Shown here piece by piece: positions 1-5,820 of a stretch of DNA of 8,440 bases (the stretch's first letter is position 1; the number at the start of each line of letters is the position of its first letter). The stretch spans positions 1 through 8,440 of the forward strand of contig DASSTR010000012.1 in NCBI GenBank assembly GCA_035707825.1, read 5' to 3'. The notes below the pieces were generated by a model. It was given only the letters and a program-made list of their open reading frames with translations. It had not been told where the DNA came from and ran no database searches. Source of the stretch: VRUE01 sp035707825. GTDB taxonomy: Bacteria > Actinomycetota > Thermoleophilia > Solirubrobacterales > 70-9. A program made the position numbers and the translations under genes.

Positions 1-27
1 GTTCTGGAGCACTTCGGGATCGAGTGA
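1..27 (+). CDS. 3' end of an upstream gene (partial, unidentified)
   Basis: Frame 1 reads eight codons (VLEHFGIE) and then TGA at 25-27. The stop shares its last base with the ATG at 27-29 of the next gene, a TGATG junction typical of translationally coupled genes in one operon. This is the main reason to treat it as a real gene end. Too little is present to name a family. A chance open stretch this short cannot be excluded. Confidence 0.5.
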   Translation, partial: VLEHFGIE

Positions 28-1844
28 TGGGCAGCCCGGCCGTGACCTCCGGCAGGCGCCTTGCCCTGGGAGCGTTGCTGGCCGCCCTCCTGGTCCTCGC
101 CGCCACCGTGGCGCCGAGAGCCGCAGGCGCCGAGAGCGGCGATTCGCTGGCCGCCGGAAGCACCGAGCGGAGCCCCGCCGCACCGAGTACGGAGCGCCTG
201 AACGCCGCCGAAGCGACGCGGGCCGCGAACCTCGATTCGAAGGTGCGCGCGGAGCGCCGGTTGCATCCCGACCTGAGCTCCAACGCGGAACTCGTAAACG
301 GCGTCTGGGAAGTCGGCTACTCCAGCGACGGCGAGAAGGTCGCCCTGGTGATGGTCGACCCCGCGAGCGGCAACGTGCGCGAGTCGTGGACCGGTTACCA
401 GGTGGCCTGGCAGATGGCCCGCGGCTACAGCGGCTCGTTCGGCCACAAGCTCAACGCGCCCTACGTCTTCCTACCTCTCTGCGCCCTCTTTCTGGCCGGC
501 CTTCTCGATTGGCGCCGCCCCTGGCGGATCGCCAACCTCGATCTCCTCGTCCTGCTCGGTTTCGGCGTCTCCAACTTCTTCTTCAACCGGGCCGAGATCG
601 GCGTTTCGGTCCCGCTCGCCTATCCACCGCTGATCTACCTGTTCTCCAGGGCGCTCTGGATCGGCCTGCGGGGGCGGGGGGAGGGCATCCGGCCCGTCTG
701 GCCCACCGCCTGGTTGATCGTCCTCGCTCTCTTTCTCCTCGGCTTCCGCGCCGGCCTCAACGTCGCCGACTCGGGAGTGATCGACGTCGGTTACGCCAGC
801 GTCGTCGGGGGCGACCGGATATCCCATGGCGAGGCCGTCTACGACAACTTCCCCGCCGACGTCTCCCGGGGCGACACCTACGGCCCCGCCACCTACCTCT
901 CCTACGTGCCCTTCGAGGCGGTCTGGCCATGGCACGGCGATTGGGACGACCTGCCCGCCGCGCACGGCGCCGCCGTCCTCTTCGATGTCGCCACCTGCGC
1001 TCTGCTGTTCCTCCTCGGCTGCCGGATGCGCCGGGGGGACCCCGGATTGAGGCTCGGGGCGACCCTCGCCTTCGGCTGGGCCGCCTACCCCTACACCGCC
1101 TACACCCTGGCGTCGAACTCCAACGACACCCTTGTCGCCCTGGCGCTGGTGGTCGTGCTCCTGCTCATCTCACGGCCGGCGCTGCGCGGCGCCTCGCTCG
1201 CCTTCGCGGCCCTGACCAAGTTCGCCCCCGTCCTCCTCGCGCCGATGCTGGTGACCTACCGGCCCCCCGATGACGACGACCCGAGGGCTTCTCCCGTGGG
1301 TGGTGCGGAATGGGACGGACCAGCCCGAGGAGCACCCGCACCGCAAGGCTGGCGGGCCCCATTCCGTGACAGGACCCGCGGGCCGATGCGCTTCCTGCTC
1401 GGATTCATCGTGGTGACGGGGCTGCTGATGCTCTGGCCGGCAATCGATCCCGGACTGACGACCGTTTGGGACCGCACCATCGGCTACCAGGCCGGCCGCG
1501 ACTCGCCCTTCAGCATCTGGGGCCAGGCCCCCGGCCTGGAACCTCTGCGGATCGCCATCCTCGCCGGGGTGGCCGCGCTTTCGATCGCGCTCGCCTTCCG
1601 GCCCCGCTTCAAGACCCTCACCCAGGTGGCGGCACTGGGCGCAGCGCTGCTGATCGGCGCCCAGCTGACGATGCAGCACTGGTTCTACCTCTACATCGTC
1701 TGGTTCTACCCCCTGCTCTTGGTCGCATTCGCATCGGATAGAGGGCTGCCCGATCCTCTATCGGCAGTGGCTGCGTCTAGGAGGAGTGGGGTGGAGCCGC
1801 GACGAGGACCTGGTCGAACGAGTCGGCCAGACCGCGCTCGTTGA
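27..1844 (+). CDS. Exported multi-pass membrane protein: PepSY-like N-terminal region plus GT-C/GT87-like core
   Basis: This is probably a polyprenyl-phosphate-sugar-dependent glycosyltransferase of the cell envelope; the substrate is unknown. Residues are numbered from a possible GTG at 24, which gives 606 codons. The ATG at 27 overlaps the upstream stop and has GGGA 7 nt before it, so it is preferred. Residues 1-36 look like a signal peptide (twin Arg, long Ala/Leu stretch, AGA before E37). Residues about 60-140 are soluble and read like one PepSY-type repeat: a WEVGY strand, then VMVDPASGNV. From about 147 there are many hydrophobic helices. The loop at 246-275 (D249, D254, GGDRISHGEAVYDNF) and the segment ALTKFAPVLLAPML (K399) resemble GT87/DUF2029 mannosyltransferases. 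Residues about 411-455 form a hydrophilic Asp/Arg-rich loop. The last 35 or so residues are Arg/Pro-rich, and their codons overlap the convergent phosphoesterase gene by 68 bp. The membrane topology is clear; the GT-C assignment is inference. Confidence 0.8.
   Translation: MGSPAVTSGRRLALGALLAALLVLAATVAPRAAGAESGDSLAAGSTERSPAAPSTERLNAAEATRAANLDSKVRAERRLHPDLSSNAELVNGVWEVGYSSDGEKVALVMVDPASGNVRESWTGYQVAWQMARGYSGSFGHKLNAPYVFLPLCALFLAGLLDWRRPWRIANLDLLVLLGFGVSNFFFNRAEIGVSVPLAYPPLIYLFSRALWIGLRGRGEGIRPVWPTAWLIVLALFLLGFRAGLNVADSGVIDVGYASVVGGDRISHGEAVYDNFPADVSRGDTYGPATYLSYVPFEAVWPWHGDWDDLPAAHGAAVLFDVATCALLFLLGCRMRRGDPGLRLGATLAFGWAAYPYTAYTLASNSNDTLVALALVVVLLLISRPALRGASLAFAALTKFAPVLLAPMLVTYRPPDDDDPRASPVGGAEWDGPARGAPAPQGWRAPFRDRTRGPMRFLLGFIVVTGLLMLWPAIDPGLTTVWDRTIGYQAGRDSPFSIWGQAPGLEPLRIAILAGVAALSIALAFRPRFKTLTQVAALGAALLIGAQLTMQHWFYLYIVWFYPLLLVAFASDRGLPDPLSAVAASRRSGVEPRRGPGRTSRPDRAR
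1737..1762. terminator. Hairpin between convergent genes, possible bidirectional terminator
   Basis: GATAGAGG (1737-1744) and CCTCTATC (1755-1762) form a perfect 8-bp stem with a 10-nt loop. The hairpin begins 15 nt beyond the stop of the minus-strand phosphoesterase gene and lies inside the last codons of the plus-strand membrane-protein gene. There is no T-run on either side, so it is not a classical intrinsic terminator. Actinobacteria often use such stems without a U-tract. The position makes termination of the minus-strand transcript plausible, but this is not shown. Confidence 0.3.
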
Positions 1845-2559
1845 TCTCGACCACCGCGCCCATCACCCAGACGTCCTCTTCGGCGGTGTCGAATCGAGCC
1901 GGCATCTGAGTCGTCAGCGCGGCCAGGGCCTGCTCGGGCTTGACGCCCAGGACGCTGGTGCGGGAGCCGGTCATCCCGACGTCGGTGATGAATGCTGTTC
2001 CCTTCGGCAGCACCCGCCCATCGGCGGTCGGCACGTGGGTGTGGGTGCCGAACACCGCGGCCACGCGACCGTCCAAATGCCAGCCCATCGCGACCTTCTC
2101 ACTCGTCACCTCGGCGTGGAAGTCGACCAGGACGCAGTCTGCCTCGATCTGCTCGAGGATCGAGTCGACGGTATGGAAGGGCAGCCGGGCGACGCTCAGC
2201 CCGACGGCGCCGCTCAGGTTGATGACTCCGACCCGCCGGCCGCCGGCCTCGACGACGGTGTGGCCGCGGCCCGGGTTTCCCTGTGGATAGTTGGCGGGCC
2301 GGATCACGCGATCGCTGCGATCGAGGTAGTCGTAGACCTCGCGATGGCGGTAGACGTGGTTGCCGGTGGTGATGACGTCGGTGCCGAGGTCGAAGAGCGC
2401 TTTCGCCGTCTTCTCGGTGATGCCGACCCCCCCGGCGGTGTTCTCGCCGTTGACGATCACGACGTCGGGTCGGTGACGCTCCCGCAACTCGGGCATGGCG
2501 GCCGCGAGGCCGCGACGGCCGGGACTGCCGACCACGTCGCCGATGAAGAGCGCCCGCAT
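1777..2559 (-). CDS. ymdB: YmdB/TIGR00282-family metallophosphoesterase
   Basis: A 260-residue dinuclear-metal phosphoesterase of the family of Bacillus subtilis YmdB (not E. coli YmdB, an unrelated macrodomain protein). Family members hydrolyse 2',3'-cyclic nucleotides, and the Bacillus protein influences biofilm and motility decisions. The metal and catalytic motifs are all visible: FIGDVVG (D8), VNGEN (E39, N40), TTGNH (N67, H68), DFHAEVTSEK (H148) and FGTHTHVPTADGR (H173, H175), followed by TDVGMTG. The length is normal for the family and there is no signal peptide, so it should be cytoplasmic. The ATG at 2559 gives the conserved MRALFIGDVVG start. It lies 28 nt after the permease stop, so it is probably the last gene of the ABC transcript. 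Only a weak AGGG precedes it. Cellular substrate and role here are unknown. Confidence 0.93.
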   Translation of the reverse strand: MRALFIGDVVGSPGRRGLAAAMPELRERHRPDVVIVNGENTAGGVGITEKTAKALFDLGTDVITTGNHVYRHREVYDYLDRSDRVIRPANYPQGNPGRGHTVVEAGGRRVGVINLSGAVGLSVARLPFHTVDSILEQIEADCVLVDFHAEVTSEKVAMGWHLDGRVAAVFGTHTHVPTADGRVLPKGTAFITDVGMTGSRTSVLGVKPEQALAALTTQMPARFDTAEEDVWVMGAVVEINERGLADSFDQVLVAAPPHSS

Positions 2560-2587
2560 GGTGCGAGACCCTACTCGCGCGCCCGAG

Positions 2588-3940
2588 TCAGACGGCGCTG
2601 AAGCGGCGCAGGGCGAGGCGGGCGAGAAGGCCGTAGGCGACGATCAGGATCGCGAGGTGAAGGAGCGCGGCCCCCAGGTCGGGCCCGCCCGCGTCGAGGG
2701 CGCCGGTGATCGCCTGCAACGCCGGCTTGAAGGGAAAGAGGGCCGTGACCACCCGGATCGCGTCGAAGAGCCCGGGGCTCACCGTGCCGGAGGGCACGAG
2801 GGAGAGGAGGGCGATCGGCAGCGAGACCATGAACGCGAGCAGCGAGACGGCGCGAACCTCACGCGCGGCCGCCCCGAGCGCCGCGCCCGCCGCCCCGAGC
2901 GCGCCCGCCGAGACGAGGATCGCCAGCAGCCAGAGCCCGAAGCGGCTCCATTCCAGCGGCACGAAGATCTGCAGCCCCGCCAGCATCAGGAGCGTCACGA
3001 TCAGCCCGGCCAAGGCCCCCAAGACGACCTTCTCCAGCAGCAGCATCGAATGGGAGACAAGGCCGCGGCTGAGGCGCGGGAAGGCGTTCTCCTCGCGCTC
3101 CAGGGCCAGGGACCCGGCAACCAGGAGCAGGGTGACGAAGGTCAGGGTCAGCGCGGCGGCGACGCCGATCGCGAAGATTTCGAGGGGAGGGGCCGAGCCG
3201 TCGACAGCCGTTTTGTCGACCACTATCGGCTGGGCGAGACGATCGAGGAGGGGGACGGCGACGTCGAGGTTGTCGCGCGAGAGCGTGGCGAAGCGGATCA
3301 CCTGGTCGATCGATTCGCGCATCGGGCCCGCCGGCAGCGCCGGGCGCAGCGCTTCGAGGATGCGGGCGGTGTTTCGCAGGCCGAGGATCTGCACCGCCTG
3401 CCCGAGCACGTCGAAGCTGCCGCCGTCGACCAGCAGCTCGAGGTATTTGCCGCCTTCGCCGGCGATGCGCCGCGCGACGAGCAGGTTGGCCTGCCCGAGC
3501 AGCGCGTCGATGCGATCGTCGACCAGCCGCGCCTTCACGGGGTCGTCCTGGTTGACCAGCACTTCGACCTTCGGCGTGCCGGGGTTGAGCGTGGTGAGCG
3601 AGTTGAGCTGGCTGACGAGGTCGGCGGGAAGGATCAGCGCCGCCAGGGCATCGCCGGAACGGACCTTGCCCTCCGCTTCCTCGCGGCTGTGCACGTCGAT
3701 GCACTCGACCCGTTCGCAGATGCGCTCACGGGCGCCAACCGAAGGGAGCTTGGCGCCCCCGAAGACGATGCGGGCTCCCTGGGGCACTTCGTTGAGGAAG
3801 GCGACGCGGGGCTTGCTCGGCCCTCGTGAGATCGCGAAGCCGACGAGGATCGCGATAAGCACCGGATAGACGACGAGGAGCAGCGCCTGCAGCGGCGAGC
3901 GCCGCAGGATCTGGATGTCCTTGAGCAGGAGCCAGCGCAT
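2588..3940 (-). CDS. ABC-2 type transporter permease with large extracytoplasmic domain
   Basis: Membrane subunit (450 residues) of an ABC exporter, partner of the ATPase encoded just upstream. Residues 19-37 form the first membrane helix. About 215 mostly soluble residues follow (about 38-252), then five hydrophobic helices near 254-280, 303-327, 333-359, 363-383 and 421-440. This one-plus-five layout with a big outside domain is that of the ABC2_membrane_3 / YhgE-like ABC-2 permeases. The acidic EREENAFPRLSRG segment (281-293) after helix 2 is typical of the family. The soluble domain has C75 and C80, which could form a disulfide, and a helical stretch at about 130-235. The start is secure: the ATG shares its A with the ATPase stop (TGATG), indicating translational coupling. 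The transported substrate cannot be read from the sequence; lipids, drugs or peptides are all possible. Confidence 0.88.
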   Translation of the reverse strand: MRWLLLKDIQILRRSPLQALLLVVYPVLIAILVGFAISRGPSKPRVAFLNEVPQGARIVFGGAKLPSVGARERICERVECIDVHSREEAEGKVRSGDALAALILPADLVSQLNSLTTLNPGTPKVEVLVNQDDPVKARLVDDRIDALLGQANLLVARRIAGEGGKYLELLVDGGSFDVLGQAVQILGLRNTARILEALRPALPAGPMRESIDQVIRFATLSRDNLDVAVPLLDRLAQPIVVDKTAVDGSAPPLEIFAIGVAAALTLTFVTLLLVAGSLALEREENAFPRLSRGLVSHSMLLLEKVVLGALAGLIVTLLMLAGLQIFVPLEWSRFGLWLLAILVSAGALGAAGAALGAAAREVRAVSLLAFMVSLPIALLSLVPSGTVSPGLFDAIRVVTALFPFKPALQAITGALDAGGPDLGAALLHLAILIVAYGLLARLALRRFSAV

Positions 3941-4677
3941 CAGTGGCCGCGGTGGTGGAGGAAGGCGACGAAGGCGGTCTCGAAGTCGCGGCTGGCCGCC
4001 TCCGGCGCCTCGCTGCGAACCAGCTCGCGCAACTGGTCGGGTGAGCCGTCGAAGAGCGCCTCGCCGTCGGCGAGGACGAGCAACCGCTTGCCGTAGCGCT
4101 CCGCCTCCTGGATGTCGTGGGTGGAGAAGATGACCGTCGTCCCCCGCCCGGCGAGAGCGCCGACGAACTCCCAGAGACGCGCCCGCTGCCGCGGGTCGAG
4201 CCCGACGCTGGGCTCGTCGAGCAGCAGGGCCACCGGGTGCGCGAGCAGGCCGATGGCGATGTTGACCCGCTGCTGGTTGCCGCCGGAGAGCCGGGCGACG
4301 ATCTCCGCCCGCCGTTCGGCGAGGCCGGCGAGCTCCAGCATCTCCTCGACCGAGCCATGCGGGTCCTGGAGTCCCTCGAGGCGGGCGAAGAGCAGCAGGT
4401 TCTCCTCCACGGTCAGCCGCCTGTAGAGGGCTGCCTGCTGAGGGACCCAGCCGACTTCGCCGCGCGGCAGGCGAACGTTGCCCGCATCGGCCGCGGCGAC
4501 TCCGGCGAGAATCGAGAGCAGGGTCGTCTTGCCGGCCCCGTTGGGGCCGATCACGGCCATCAGCTCGCCGGCCCGCGCCTCGAAGTCGATCCCCCGAAGT
4601 GCTTCGCGTTCCCCAAACCGCTTGGTGAGCCCGCGCGCTTCGACGGCGGCAGTGACGATCGCCGGGGTCCCCTCCAT
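3940..4677 (-). CDS. ABC transporter ATP-binding protein
   Basis: Nucleotide-binding subunit (245 residues) that powers the adjacent ABC-2 permease. All ABC ATPase motifs are intact: Walker A GPNGAGKTT (44-52), Q-loop VPQQ (Q80/Q81), signature LSGGNQQR (130-137), Walker B LLLDEP (151-156), D-loop GLDP and the switch histidine in STHD (H187). The N-terminus (VEARGLTKRFGEREALRGI) and spacing match the CcmA/DrrA-like exporter subfamily. Length is normal, though there is little C-terminal accessory domain. The ATG at 4677 is the first possible start and has no clear Shine-Dalgarno; a TAGCGT box lies 7 nt upstream, consistent with a leaderless message. The gene is divergent from hemB across a 171-bp region holding a long palindrome. 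It leads an apparent three-gene transcript ending with the phosphoesterase. Confidence 0.93.
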   Translation of the reverse strand: MEGTPAIVTAAVEARGLTKRFGEREALRGIDFEARAGELMAVIGPNGAGKTTLLSILAGVAAADAGNVRLPRGEVGWVPQQAALYRRLTVEENLLLFARLEGLQDPHGSVEEMLELAGLAERRAEIVARLSGGNQQRVNIAIGLLAHPVALLLDEPSVGLDPRQRARLWEFVGALAGRGTTVIFSTHDIQEAERYGKRLLVLADGEALFDGSPDQLRELVRSEAPEAASRDFETAFVAFLHHRGH

Positions 4678-4684
4678 CGCCCCA

Positions 4685-4690
4685 ACGCTA
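4685..4690 (-). promoter_or_regulatory. Possible -10 box for the ABC/phosphoesterase operon
   Basis: The minus strand reads TAGCGT (TANNNT form) from 4690 to 4685, seven bases before the ATG at 4677. That spacing fits leaderless initiation, and no ribosome-binding site is visible. A competing candidate is TAACAC at 4716-4711, which would give a leader of roughly 25-30 nt. No convincing -35 was found for either. Confidence 0.25.
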
Positions 4691-4722
4691 CCCGCCGCCC
4701 CGCGGCTTCGGTGTTAGGCGTG

Positions 4723-4828
4723 GCTTGAGAAGAGTTCGGGTTTGCCCTGGACGGACGGATACTCAGAGCAGCCCAACTCATTAGTTGGGCTGCGAGTTCG
4801 GCGGGGGCAACCCGAACTCTTCTCAAGC
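4723..4828. repeat. 106-bp palindrome: 24-bp inverted arms enclosing an inner hairpin
   Basis: The left arm starts GCTTGAGAAGAGTTCGGGTT (4723-4742) and is a perfect reverse complement of 4809-4828. After one bulged T (4743), GCCC (4744-4747) pairs with GGGC (4805-4808), giving 24 paired bases. Inside lies a second stem: GCAGCCCAACT (4768-4778) pairs perfectly with AGTTGGGCTGC (4783-4793) around a CATT loop. ACTC/GAGT (4761-4764 with 4794-4797) extends it across a 3-nt bulge. It fills most of the divergent intergenic region. Possible identities are a non-autonomous MITE-like element with terminal inverted repeats, a two-sided operator or cruciform controlling both operons, or an RNA element. 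No ORF and no clear target-site duplication were found; the flanks share only about 2-3 bases. It lacks a terminator U-tract. Confidence 0.85.
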
Positions 4829-4833
4829 GTCCC

Positions 4834-4839
4834 TAAAAT
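4834..4839 (+). promoter_or_regulatory. Possible -10 box for the hemB operon
   Basis: TAAAAT is an A/T island in GC-rich DNA, close to the TATAAT/TANNNT consensus. It ends nine bases before the ATG at 4849, so transcription starting at or just before the ATG would give a leaderless hemB message. This agrees with the lack of a Shine-Dalgarno upstream. No good -35 is seen at 17 nt; the bases there belong to the right arm of the palindrome (CCCGAA), so the arm may overlap the polymerase site. Confidence 0.4.
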
Positions 4840-4848
4840 CGTTTGCCG

Positions 4849-5820
4849 ATGGCTTTTCCAGCGACAAGAATGAGGCGGCTGCGGCGCACCAAGGCATTGC
4901 GCGACCTCGTCCGCGAGACAACGCTGACTCCAGCCCAGCTGATTCAGCCCCTGTTCGTCGTCGCCGGAGAGGGCGTTCGTGAGGAGGTCGAGTCGATGCC
5001 CGGCGTCGAGCGGTTCTCGATCTCGGAGCTGGTCGCCGAGGCGACCGAGCTGGCCACGGCCGGCGTCGGAGCCGTCCTTCTCTTCGGGATCCCCTCGCAG
5101 AAGGACGAGACCGGGTCGGGTGCCTATGACGACGAGGGCGTCGTGCAGATGGCGGTGCGGGCGCTCAAGGAGGCCCATCCAGACCTCGTCGTGATCACCG
5201 ACGTCTGCCTCTGCGAGTACACGTCCCACGGCCACTGCGGTTTCGTCCGCGACGGCGAGGTCGACAACGACATCACCGTCGAGCTGCTGGCCAAAACCGC
5301 CATCTCCCACGCCGAGGCCGGCGCCGACGTCGTCGCTCCCAGCGACATGATGGACGGCCGGGTGGGGATGATCCGCCATCAGCTCGACGAGGAGGGCCAC
5401 CCCGACGTCGCGATCTTCTCCTACAGCGCCAAGTACGCCTCGGCCTTCTACGGGCCCTTCCGCGACGCGGCCGAGTCGACTCCCGAGTTCGGCGACCGGC
5501 GCGGCTACCAGCTCGATGCCGCCAACGCCGCCGAGGCCGTCCGCGAGGCCAAGCTCGATCTCGAAGAGGGCGCCGACATGTTGATGGTCAAGCCTGCCAC
5601 CGCCTATCTCGACATCGTCCGCCGGGTCAAGGACGAGACCGGCGCGCCGCTGGCCGCCTACCACGTCTCCGGCGAGTACTCGATGCTGAAGGCTGCGGCG
5701 GAGAACGGCTGGATCGACGAGCGGGCGGCGGTGCTGGAGACCCTGACCTCGATCCGCCGCGCCGGCGCCGACGCCGTCGTCACCTACTACGCCAAGGAGG
5801 CCGCCGCGTGGCTTCAGTAG
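4849..5820 (+). CDS. hemB: Delta-aminolevulinic acid dehydratase (porphobilinogen synthase)
   Basis: Condenses two 5-aminolevulinate molecules to porphobilinogen, the second committed step of tetrapyrrole synthesis, in the cytoplasm. The product is 323 residues, normal for the family. The zinc-binding motif DVCLCEYTSHGHCG has C120, C122 and C130, marking a Zn-dependent rather than Mg-only active site. The two substrate lysines are K195 (SYSAKYASAFYGPFRD) and K248 (MLMVKPATAYLD). The ATG at 4849 yields the conserved MAFPATRMRRLRR opening; TTG at 4843 would add only two residues and lies just 3 nt from the putative -10 box. It is the first gene of a plus-strand operon. Its stop lies inside the start region of the next gene (13-bp overlap), and its last codons carry that gene's ribosome-binding site. 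Confidence 0.97.
   Translation: MAFPATRMRRLRRTKALRDLVRETTLTPAQLIQPLFVVAGEGVREEVESMPGVERFSISELVAEATELATAGVGAVLLFGIPSQKDETGSGAYDDEGVVQMAVRALKEAHPDLVVITDVCLCEYTSHGHCGFVRDGEVDNDITVELLAKTAISHAEAGADVVAPSDMMDGRVGMIRHQLDEEGHPDVAIFSYSAKYASAFYGPFRDAAESTPEFGDRRGYQLDAANAAEAVREAKLDLEEGADMLMVKPATAYLDIVRRVKDETGAPLAAYHVSGEYSMLKAAAENGWIDERAAVLETLTSIRRAGADAVVTYYAKEAAAWLQ
5794..5800 (+). promoter_or_regulatory. Strong Shine-Dalgarno for the siroheme decarboxylase
   Basis: AAGGAGG lies seven bases before the GTG at 5808, inside the end of hemB. It is the clearest ribosome-binding site in the window and decides the start of the next gene despite the overlap with hemB. Confidence 0.85.

Noticed and set aside
1302..1366. 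Nested short inverted repeats (GGTGCGG/CCGCACC and CGGAATGGG/CCCATTCCG) in the membrane-protein gene
   Set aside because: They lie in a low-complexity hydrophilic loop with long spacers; in DNA this GC-rich, repeats of 7-9 bp are expected by chance.
2868..2902. 14-bp direct repeat, 21-bp period, in the permease gene
   Set aside because: It encodes the Ala/Gly/Leu-rich membrane helix LGAAGAALGAAA; simple codon repetition explains it.
2495..3829. Long open frame on the plus strand (444 codons) opposite the permease
   Set aside because: Very rich in Arg, Glu, Gln and Asp with no recognisable domain. The minus strand has a clear ABC-2 permease with membrane helices and coupled start, so this is a GC-bias shadow.
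4732..4819. LexA/SOS-type operator (GAAC...GTTC)
   Set aside because: GAAC and GTTC occur only as far-apart half-sites in the arms; the compact spacing needed for a LexA box is missing.
4723..4828. Rho-independent terminator for either divergent operon
   Set aside because: It lies upstream of both start codons, not downstream of a gene, and no T-run follows either stem.
4843..4848. TTG at 4843 as the hemB start
   Set aside because: It adds only two residues beyond the conserved MAFPATRMRRLRR opening and lies 3 nt from the putative -10 box; ATG 4849 is better.
4714..5664. Minus-strand open frame (316 codons) opposite hemB and spanning the palindrome
   Set aside because: hemB on the plus strand has all catalytic residues; the antisense reading has no family features.
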